A DNA stretch of 64,000 bases, from NCBI RefSeq assembly GCF_003860585.1, contig NZ_CP034159.1, forward strand, positions 806,001 through 870,000. The letters are read 5' to 3'. Origin of the DNA: Kaistella carnis. GTDB taxonomy: Bacteria > Bacteroidota > Bacteroidia > Flavobacteriales > Weeksellaceae. Made by a program: the position numbers and the translations under genes. Positions within the stretch are counted from its first letter, which is position 1. Every line of letters begins with the position of its first letter. Positions 36,568 through 43,291 of this stretch are shown one piece after another. The notes under the pieces were generated by a model. It worked only from the letters and a program-made list of their open reading frames with translations, was not told where the DNA came from and made no database searches.

Positions 36568-36587
36568 ATACTATGCATGCATAATAT
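36568..36587. promoter_or_regulatory. Candidate MarR operator, proximal site upstream of marR
   Basis: ATACTATGCATGCATAATAT, core TATGCATGCATA at 36572-36583. It lies eight bases upstream of the TATATTTG -7 box, so a bound protein would cover the promoter. It shares TACTATGCATGCATA with the site before etfB. Confidence 0.78.
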
Positions 36588-36591
36588 TATT

Positions 36592-36599
36592 TATATTTG
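36592..36599 (+). promoter_or_regulatory. Candidate -7 box of the marR/beta-oxidation operon
   Basis: TATATTTG matches the flavobacterial -7 consensus TAnnTTTG, 23 bp before the marR start. No clear -33 TTTG is seen; the operator occupies that region. Confidence 0.55.
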
Positions 36600-36622
36600 A
36601 ATAACCACATTATCTCAATATT

Positions 36623-37075
36623 ATGAACAAAACGAACAATGAAAAAGTAGAGAACGTCGATCTCATTCTGAAATCGACCTGGCTTGCTGTTTCGAAAATG
36701 TATTCGGAACTGGCGCAGGACCATGATGCAACTGCTGTACAGGCTTTGACTCTTTTAAAGATTGATCCGAAGGAAGGAACACGAAGTACGAATCTGGGTC
36801 CCAAAATGGCCATTGAACCAACGTCTTTAACCAGAATTATTAAACTTCTGGAAGACAATGGCTATATCTACAAAGAAAAAACCACGAACGACAAAAGAGA
36901 AGTTATCATTAAATTAACCGATAAAGGCTTAAATAGCCGAAACTTATCTAAAGAAGTTGTCGTGAATTTCAATAAGAAAGTAATTGAGAAAATCCCTGCT
37001 GAAAAGATGGAAATTTTTAAGGAAGTGATGACCGACATTCTCAAAATTGCAAACGAATTAAATAACAAAAAATAA
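36623..37075 (+). CDS. MarR-family transcriptional regulator heading the beta-oxidation operon
   Basis: A 150-residue winged-helix protein. The DNA-binding core is about residues 45-105: LGPKMAIEPTSLTRIIKLLE is the helix-turn-helix and EKTTNDKREVIIKLTDKG is the wing. N- and C-terminal helices would dimerise. It lies 6 bp upstream of a fadB-type gene in the same direction. Two palindromes overlap its promoter and a third lies before etfB. It is therefore likely a ligand-responsive repressor of fatty-acid degradation that also represses itself. The acyl-CoA or fatty-acid ligand is an inference. Confidence 0.88.
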   Translation: MNKTNNEKVENVDLILKSTWLAVSKMYSELAQDHDATAVQALTLLKIDPKEGTRSTNLGPKMAIEPTSLTRIIKLLEDNGYIYKEKTTNDKREVIIKLTDKGLNSRNLSKEVVVNFNKKVIEKIPAEKMEIFKEVMTDILKIANELNNKK

Positions 37076-37081
37076 ATATCA

Positions 37082-39475
37082 ATGAAACGACGAATTAAAC
37101 ACGTAACGGTTCTTGGTTCAGGAATTATGGGTTCCGGTATCGCAGCACATTTCGCCAACATCGGCGTACAAGTGCTTTTATTAGATATCGTGCCTTTTGA
37201 ACTTACAGAAGCTGAACAGAAAAAAGGTCTGACCAAAGAAGATAAAATGGTTCGAAACAGAATCGCTGCCGAAAACTTTGTGAAATTACAGAAATCAAGT
37301 CCGGCACTTTTGTACTCTCCGAAATTTGCGGAAAGAATCACGGTTGGAAACTTTGATGATGATTTAGAAAAAATCAAAAAAACCGACTGGATTATTGAGG
37401 TTGTGGTTGAAAGACTTGACATTAAAAAATCGGTTTACGAAAAAATCGAACAGTTTAGAAAACCTGGAACTTTAGTTTCTTCGAATACGTCCGGAATTCC
37501 AATTCATTTCTTGATTGAAGGCAGAAGTGATGATTTCAAAAAATATTTCGCAGGAACGCATTTCTTTAACCCAGTAAGATATTTACCACTTTTAGAAATT
37601 ATTCCGACGCCGGAAACTGATCCTGAAATCGTTAAATTCTATATGGAATATGGCGCGAAATTCTTAGGAAAAGCCACCGTAGAAGCAAAAGATACTCCAG
37701 CATTTATTGCGAACAGAATTGGAGTTTTCTCTATTATGAATTTACTTCATGAAGTTCAAAACCTAGGATTAAACGTTTCTGATATTGATAAATTAACCGG
37801 TCCGGTAATCGGTCGTCCGAAATCTGCAACCTTCAGAACTGCTGATGTTGTTGGATTGGATACTTTGGTCATGGTTGCGAACGGAGTAAGTCAAAGTGGT
37901 GCTGAGGCCAACGATTTCAATGATGTTTTCAAACTTCCGAAATACATCCAAACCATGGTTGATAACAAATGGTTGGGTTCAAAAACGGAACAAGGTTTTT
38001 ACAAAAAAGTGAAAAATGCCGAAGGTAAATCTGAAATTCAAGGTTTGAATTTGGATACGATGGAGTACGAACTTCAAGGTAAATCGGACTTCCCTACTCT
38101 GGAATTAACGAAATCTATCGATAAACCAATCGACCGTTTCAAAGTTCTTATCGGTGGAAAAGATAAAGCCGGAGAATTATATAGAAAAACCTTAGGAGCT
38201 TTGTTCGCTTACGTTTCTCATAAAGTTCCGGAAATCTCTGATGAATTGTACAAGATTGACGACGCAATGCGTGCAGGTTTCGGTTGGGAAAATGGACCCT
38301 TCGAAATTTGGGATGCAGTAGGTGTTCAAAAAGGAATTGAACTGGCTAAAGAAGCCGGTTATGAAGTTTCTGATTGGGTGAAAAACGTAGCAACTTTCTA
38401 TAAAGTAAACGAAGAAGGTCAAAGTATTTACTTCGACAAAAACTCTGGAAACTATAATAATATTCCGGGTCAGGAATCTTTTATCATTCTTGATAACATC
38501 AGAAAAAACAAAACCCTTTGGAGTAATTCAGGTTCCTCAATTCAGGATTTGGGCGATGGAATTATCAACTTTGAAATCCACTCTAAAATGAACTCTTTAG
38601 GAGGTGAAGTTTTAGATGGTTTAAACAGAGCCATCGACTTAGCCGAAAAGGAATATGATGGATTAGTGATCGGAAATCAAGGAGCAAACTTCTCTGTTGG
38701 AGCGAATTTAGCCATGATCTTAATGATGGCAATCGATCAGGATTGGGATGATTTAAATATGGCAATTGCCTATTTCCAAAAATCGATGATGCGCGTTCGT
38801 TATTCCTCAATTCCTGTTGTTGTTGCTCCACACGGAATGACTTTAGGTGGTGGTTGCGAAATGACAATGCATGCTGATCGCGTTGTTGCAGCAGCAGAAA
38901 CCTATATTGGATTAGTGGAAACTGGTGTCGGTGTAATTCCTGGCGGTGGTGGAACGAAAGAAATGGCGTTGAGAGTTTCCCGAGAATTCCATTCTGATGA
39001 TGTTAAAAATAACCGACTTCGTGATATGTTCATGAATATTGCGATGGGTCAAGTGGCAACTTCTGCTTACGAAGCCTACGATATGGGAATTCTTGAAAAC
39101 CATAAAGATATCGTAGTTGTGAATAAAAACCGTCAGATTAAAACTGCGAAAATGCTCGCTTTAAGTTTAGCGGAACACGGTTACACACAACCGATTGAAC
39201 AAAAAGTAAAAGTGTTAGGACGTGATGCATTAGGAATGTTCTTAGTTGGAACCGATCAAATGTTAACCGGGAAATATATTTCTGAGCACGATAAACTTAT
39301 TGCTGACAAATTAGCGAATGTTCTAGTCGGTGGAAATCTTTCTGAACCAACAATTGTAACTGAACAGTATCTATTGAATCTGGAAAGAGAAACCTTCCTA
39401 CAACTTTGTGGTGAGAGAAAAACTTTGGAAAGAATCCAGTTTATGTTAACGAAAGGGAAACCACTTAGAAACTAA
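37082..39475 (+). CDS. fadB: 3-hydroxyacyl-CoA dehydrogenase / enoyl-CoA hydratase fusion (FadB-type)
   Basis: A 797-residue fusion. The N-terminal dehydrogenase domain (about 1-310) has the NAD motif VLGSGIMGSGIAAHFANIG and AGTHFFNPVRYLPLLEIIPT. A second C-terminal dehydrogenase half follows, and the hydratase/isomerase domain ends the protein (about 490-700) with NFSVGANLAMI and LGGGCEMTMHADRV. This order is the reverse of E. coli FadB but usual in Bacteroidota. It carries out the two middle steps of beta-oxidation, with the thiolase encoded next. Confidence 0.93.
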   Translation: MKRRIKHVTVLGSGIMGSGIAAHFANIGVQVLLLDIVPFELTEAEQKKGLTKEDKMVRNRIAAENFVKLQKSSPALLYSPKFAERITVGNFDDDLEKIKKTDWIIEVVVERLDIKKSVYEKIEQFRKPGTLVSSNTSGIPIHFLIEGRSDDFKKYFAGTHFFNPVRYLPLLEIIPTPETDPEIVKFYMEYGAKFLGKATVEAKDTPAFIANRIGVFSIMNLLHEVQNLGLNVSDIDKLTGPVIGRPKSATFRTADVVGLDTLVMVANGVSQSGAEANDFNDVFKLPKYIQTMVDNKWLGSKTEQGFYKKVKNAEGKSEIQGLNLDTMEYELQGKSDFPTLELTKSIDKPIDRFKVLIGGKDKAGELYRKTLGALFAYVSHKVPEISDELYKIDDAMRAGFGWENGPFEIWDAVGVQKGIELAKEAGYEVSDWVKNVATFYKVNEEGQSIYFDKNSGNYNNIPGQESFIILDNIRKNKTLWSNSGSSIQDLGDGIINFEIHSKMNSLGGEVLDGLNRAIDLAEKEYDGLVIGNQGANFSVGANLAMILMMAIDQDWDDLNMAIAYFQKSMMRVRYSSIPVVVAPHGMTLGGGCEMTMHADRVVAAAETYIGLVETGVGVIPGGGGTKEMALRVSREFHSDDVKNNRLRDMFMNIAMGQVATSAYEAYDMGILENHKDIVVVNKNRQIKTAKMLALSLAEHGYTQPIEQKVKVLGRDALGMFLVGTDQMLTGKYISEHDKLIADKLANVLVGGNLSEPTIVTEQYLLNLERETFLQLCGERKTLERIQFMLTKGKPLRN

Positions 39476-39492
39476 AATTAATAATGATCATT

Positions 39493-39549
39493 CCTTTGTC
39501 ATTCCGTAGGAATCTAAGTATTCATAGACGCTTCCAGCGTGACAAAAGG
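39493..39549. repeat. Short interspersed palindromic element between fadB and thiolase
   Basis: It begins CCTTTGTCATTCCGTAGGAA and ends CTTCCAGCGTGACAAAAGG, so the ends are complementary (CCTTT-GTCA with TGACAAAAGG). This resembles REP-like intergenic elements of flavobacteria, but no second copy was seen in the window, so the family is unconfirmed. Confidence 0.5.
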
Positions 39550-39572
39550 ATGTTTAAATAAAAATTTAAAAA

Positions 39573-40757
39573 ATGTCAAAACAAGCATATATAATTAAAG
39601 GGTTCAGAACGGCCGTTGGTAAAGCACCAAAAGGTAGTTTGAGATTTACAAGACCCGACGTCATGGCAGCAACCGTTATCGAAACGTTAATGGCTGCAGT
39701 ACCGCAGTTAGATAAAAACAGAATCGACGATTTGATCGTTGGTAATGCAATGCCGGAAGCAGAACAAGGTTTGAACGTGGCGCGTTTAATTTCCTTAATG
39801 GGATTAAATACCGATCAAGTTCCGGGTGTTACGGTGAACAGATATTGCGCTTCCGGATCTGAAGCGATTGCTATCGCGTCTGCGAAAATCCAGGCGGGAA
39901 TGGCTGATTGCATCATCGCAGGTGGAACAGAATCGATGTCTTACATTCCGATGGGTGGTTACAAACCGGTTCCGGAAAGTGATATGGCAAAATCCAATCC
40001 TGATTATTATTGGGGAATGGGTTATACGGCGGAAGAGGTTGCAAATCAATTTAAAATTTCCCGCGAAGAGCAGGATCAGTTTTCTTTTGAATCTCACCAA
40101 AAAGCCTTGAAAGCAAATGAAACTGGCCGATTCAAAGATCAGATCGTTCCGATTCCGGTAGAATACAATTACCTGGACGAGAACCAAAAAATGCAGACCA
40201 AGAAATATGACTTTTCGGTGGATGAAGGTCCGAGAAAAGATACGAGTTTAGAAGGTTTGGCAAAATTACGTCCGGTTTTTGCAAACGGCGGATCCGTAAC
40301 GGCAGGAAACTCTTCTCAAATGAGTGACGGTGCGGCATTCGTAATTGTAATGTCGGAGGAAATGGTGAAAGAATTAGGTTTGGAACCGGAAGCGAGATTA
40401 GTTGCCTATGCAGCAGCAGGTTTAGAACCGAGAATCATGGGAATGGGTCCATTATACGCTGTTCCAAAAGCATTAAAACAAGCCGGTTTAGAATTAAAAG
40501 ACATCGATTTAATTGAATTGAATGAAGCGTTTGCTTCTCAATCGGTGGCTTTGAAAAAAGAATTGAATCTAAATCCAGATATCTTAAATGTAAACGGCGG
40601 TGCCATCGCACTAGGACATCCACTTGGTTGTACCGGAACAAAATTAACCGTTCAACTTCTAGACGAAATGCGCAAGCGTGGCAATATGAAATACGGGATG
40701 GTAACGATGTGCGTAGGAACGGGACAGGGAGCAGCGAGTATTTTCGAGCTTCTCTAA
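39573..40757 (+). CDS. fadA: Acetyl-CoA C-acyltransferase (3-ketoacyl-CoA thiolase)
   Basis: A 394-residue thiolase with the nucleophilic Cys in NRYCASGSEAIAIASA, His in NGGAIALGHPLGCTG and the second Cys in MVTMCVGTGQGAASI. It performs the last, chain-shortening step of beta-oxidation. Its position between the FadB-type fusion and an acyl-CoA dehydrogenase supports a degradative role, unlike the thiolase at 15303-16481. The four-helix-bundle cassette begins three bases after its stop codon. Confidence 0.93.
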   Translation: MSKQAYIIKGFRTAVGKAPKGSLRFTRPDVMAATVIETLMAAVPQLDKNRIDDLIVGNAMPEAEQGLNVARLISLMGLNTDQVPGVTVNRYCASGSEAIAIASAKIQAGMADCIIAGGTESMSYIPMGGYKPVPESDMAKSNPDYYWGMGYTAEEVANQFKISREEQDQFSFESHQKALKANETGRFKDQIVPIPVEYNYLDENQKMQTKKYDFSVDEGPRKDTSLEGLAKLRPVFANGGSVTAGNSSQMSDGAAFVIVMSEEMVKELGLEPEARLVAYAAAGLEPRIMGMGPLYAVPKALKQAGLELKDIDLIELNEAFASQSVALKKELNLNPDILNVNGGAIALGHPLGCTGTKLTVQLLDEMRKRGNMKYGMVTMCVGTGQGAASIFELL

Positions 40758-40759
40758 AA

Positions 40760-40791
40760 GACGGATAGATAATAGACGGATAGATGATAGA
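40760..40791 (+). repeat. Left inverted repeat of the four-helix-bundle cassette
   Basis: 32 bp made of two 15-bp units, GACGGATAGATAATA and GACGGATAGATGATA, plus GA; a third degenerate unit follows. It pairs with 41246-41277 at 29 of 32 positions. In RNA two of the three differences become G-U pairs. Confidence 0.85.
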
Positions 40792-40834
40792 CTGAGAAAC
40801 GATAAAGAAATTTTAATTAAATAAAAATTTGATT

Positions 40835-41200
40835 ATGAGCGATTTTAAAAGACATAATTTCAAGAAATTGAAAATTTGGCATATGGCTATGGAAATTGCG
40901 AAAAATATTTCAGATATCACTATCGCCTTTCCTCCATTTGAAAATTTTGGAATGCGAAGTCAGATGGATAGATGTTCGGTTTCAATTGTATCAAATGTAG
41001 CCGAAGGTTCAAGTAGAACTAACAAATCTTTCAGTCATTTCCTAGATATGTCTTTAGGTTCATCTTTTGAATTGCAAACCCAACTTATTTTAGCAAACTA
41101 TAAAAAATATATTTCTGATGAATTTACTGTTTCATTAGAAAGTAAAATTGAAGAATTTCAACGTGCTACGATGGTTTTCCAAAACACTTTAAAAGACTAA
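40835..41200 (+). CDS. Four-helix-bundle protein (23S rRNA intervening-sequence family)
   Basis: About 121 residues from the ATG at 40835; a TTG six bases earlier is less likely. Family motifs are KKLKIWHMAMEIAKNI, FGMRSQMDRCSVSIVSNVAE and SFSHFLDMSLGSSFELQTQL. The fold is a four-helix bundle that forms pentamers in relatives, which include the Avd protein of diversity-generating retroelements. The function of stand-alone members is unknown. No reverse transcriptase or variable repeat is present here. It has the same strand and spacing as the host operon. Confidence 0.85.
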   Translation: MSDFKRHNFKKLKIWHMAMEIAKNISDITIAFPPFENFGMRSQMDRCSVSIVSNVAEGSSRTNKSFSHFLDMSLGSSFELQTQLILANYKKYISDEFTVSLESKIEEFQRATMVFQNTLKD

Positions 41201-41245
41201 AAGATAATAGACTACAGAATGAAAAGCAAAATGAAGCAGTTAGAA

Positions 41246-41277
41246 TCTATTATCTATCCGTCTATCATCTATTCGTC
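41246..41277 (-). repeat. Right inverted repeat of the four-helix-bundle cassette
   Basis: Read on the minus strand it is two 15-bp units, GACGAATAGATGATA and GACGGATAGATAATA, plus GA, matching the left arm with three differences. AGATAATAGAC of the left arm also recurs in direct orientation at 41202-41212, just after the gene. Confidence 0.85.
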
Positions 41278-41310
41278 AATTTAACAAAACAAATTTTAAA
41301 ATTAATAGCA

Positions 41311-43101
41311 ATGAGCGATACAACAAAAACAACACTAAAAGGCGGTGAATTCATCATCAAAGATATTCCTGCTGCAGAACTATTCAGTCTTGAAGAATTA
41401 ACCGATGAGCAAAAAATGCTTCGGGAGTCGGTAACTGAATTTATGGAAAGAGACGTAATTCCACACAGAGAGCGTTTCGAAAATAAAGATTATGCTTTGA
41501 CCGAAGAAACCATGCGCAAATTGGGCGAAATGGGAACTTTGGGAATTGCAGTTCCAGAGGAATACGGAGGTCTCGGAATGGGATTCGTGAGTACCATGCT
41601 TGCTTGCGACATGGTTTCTGGAGCAAATGGTTCCTTGGCAACTGCTTACGGAGCACACACCGGAATCGGTACCCTTCCTATCCTACTTTACGGAACGGAA
41701 GAATTGAAACAAAAATACCTTCCCGCTTTAGCAACCGGTGAAAAATTCGGAGCGTACTGTTTGACAGAACCAGATGCAGGTTCCGATGCGAACTCCGGAA
41801 AAACAAAAGCCGTTCTTTCTGAAGATGGAAAACATTACATCATCAACGGACAGAAAATGTGGATCTCGAATGCAGGTTTTGCAGATACATTCACTTTGTT
41901 CGCAAGAATTGAAGATGATAAAAATATTACTGGTTTCGTAATCAACCGTTCTGAATTGGAAGATCCAAACAGCATGACGATGGGCGAAGAAGAACACAAA
42001 TTAGGAATTCGCTCCTCTTCTACGCGTCAGGTTTTCTTTAACGATATGAAAATTCCCGTAGGAAATTTATTGGGAGAAAGAAACAACGGTTTCAAAATCG
42101 CCATCAATGCGTTAAATGCAGGTCGAATTAAATTAGCGGCGGCAAATATTGACGGACAAAGAAGAATTACAAGTCTTGCTATTAATTATGCGAACGAAAG
42201 AAAACAGTTCGGCGTTTCCATTTCTACTTTCGGGGCGATCCGTAAGAAAATTGCTGAAATGTCAACTGGAATTTTCGTTTCTGAAGCAGGATCTTACCGC
42301 GCTGCGAAAAATGTAGAAGATAAAATCGAAGAATTCATTGCAGGTGGAATGTCTCACGCAGAAGCAGAATTAAGCGCTTTGGCAGAATATGCGGTGGAAT
42401 GTTCTATTCTAAAAGTGTACGTTTCGGATCTGACGCAACATATCGCGGATGAAGGAATTCAGATCTACGGTGGAATGGGATTCTCTGAAGATGCTCCAAT
42501 GGAAGCAGCATGGAGAGATTCCAGAATCGGTAGAATTTACGAAGGAACCAACGAAATCAACCGACTACTTGCCGTAGGAATGTTGATTAAGAAGACCATG
42601 AAAGGCGAACTTGATCTCTTGAAACCAGCTATGGCGATCGGAAAAGAATTGATGGGAATTCCATCTTTTGAAGTTCCAGATTATTCAGAATATATGTCTG
42701 AAGAAAAAGCACTTCTTCACAACTTGAAAAAAGTATTCTTAATGGTTGCCGGAGCAGCGCTTCAGAAATACATGATGGAAATCGAAAAACAGCAGCATCT
42801 TTTATTAAATGCCTCTGAAATTTTGAACCAAATCTATATGGCAGAATCTGCAGTTTTAAGAGCAGAAAAACATTTCGATACCGATTCTGTAGAAGCAGCA
42901 ATGGCGAGATTAAATCTTTACAAAGCCGTGGAAGCAATTACCACCGCAGCGAAAGAAGGAATCGTATCTTTTGCAGAAGGCGACGAACAGCGCATGATGC
43001 TTTCTGGCTTACGCAGATTTACAAAATACACCAATATGCCAAATGTAGTTGCCTTAACTGAAAAAGTTGCAGCCCATTTCGTGGAAAAAGGATCTTACTA
43101 G
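41311..43101 (+). CDS. Acyl-CoA dehydrogenase
   Basis: A 596-residue long-type acyl-CoA dehydrogenase. FAD and substrate segments include YCLTEPDAGSDANSGKTKA, KMWISNAGFADTFTLFARI and IYGGMGFSEDAPMEAAWRDS, with catalytic Glu likely in RIYEGTNEINRLL. A C-terminal extension of about 170 residues is seen in long- and very-long-chain types. It catalyses the first step of beta-oxidation and passes electrons to EtfAB (22562-24277). It is the last gene of the marR operon and has a strong terminator. Confidence 0.93.
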   Translation: MSDTTKTTLKGGEFIIKDIPAAELFSLEELTDEQKMLRESVTEFMERDVIPHRERFENKDYALTEETMRKLGEMGTLGIAVPEEYGGLGMGFVSTMLACDMVSGANGSLATAYGAHTGIGTLPILLYGTEELKQKYLPALATGEKFGAYCLTEPDAGSDANSGKTKAVLSEDGKHYIINGQKMWISNAGFADTFTLFARIEDDKNITGFVINRSELEDPNSMTMGEEEHKLGIRSSSTRQVFFNDMKIPVGNLLGERNNGFKIAINALNAGRIKLAAANIDGQRRITSLAINYANERKQFGVSISTFGAIRKKIAEMSTGIFVSEAGSYRAAKNVEDKIEEFIAGGMSHAEAELSALAEYAVECSILKVYVSDLTQHIADEGIQIYGGMGFSEDAPMEAAWRDSRIGRIYEGTNEINRLLAVGMLIKKTMKGELDLLKPAMAIGKELMGIPSFEVPDYSEYMSEEKALLHNLKKVFLMVAGAALQKYMMEIEKQQHLLLNASEILNQIYMAESAVLRAEKHFDTDSVEAAMARLNLYKAVEAITTAAKEGIVSFAEGDEQRMMLSGLRRFTKYTNMPNVVALTEKVAAHFVEKGSY

Positions 43102-43122
43102 AAATAGTTTGATATGTGGTTT

Positions 43123-43155
43123 GAACGCTCCGAGAAATTGGAGCGTTCTTTTTTA
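43123..43155 (+). terminator. Terminator of the beta-oxidation operon
   Basis: Stem GAACGCTCC with GGAGCGTTC around a short loop, followed by TTTTTT, about 20 bp after the acyl-CoA dehydrogenase stop. Confidence 0.88.
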
Positions 43156-43291
43156 AGAAATCAGGGAAGGAGTGTAAATCCGCGCTATTGACGGAAAACG
43201 GGTTTTGTGATGGCAGAAGTAATAACCGTGATGCTCCTTAAAAAATAACAATTCTTCAACACTCACCAACCTGTAAACCTCCGACAACCAC

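Larger units (their letters stand above)
40760..41277. mobile_element. Candidate single-gene cassette carrying a four-helix-bundle gene, bounded by inverted repeats
   Basis: A 518-bp unit inside the beta-oxidation operon, between the thiolase stop and the acyl-CoA dehydrogenase start. It has 32-bp inverted repeats at both ends and one gene. Without it the two operon genes would be about 35 bp apart. The gene family is the one encoded by intervening sequences in some 23S rRNA genes, which are also bounded by complementary ends. No transposase or target-site duplication is visible. Confidence 0.62.

Noticed and set aside
40760..40806. 15-bp tandem units as a CRISPR array
   Set aside because: Units are directly adjacent without spacers and form the arm of an inverted repeat; no cas gene is present.
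40760..41277. Four-helix-bundle gene as Avd of a diversity-generating retroelement
   Set aside because: No reverse transcriptase, template repeat or variable repeat is seen nearby; the protein fits the rRNA intervening-sequence family as well.
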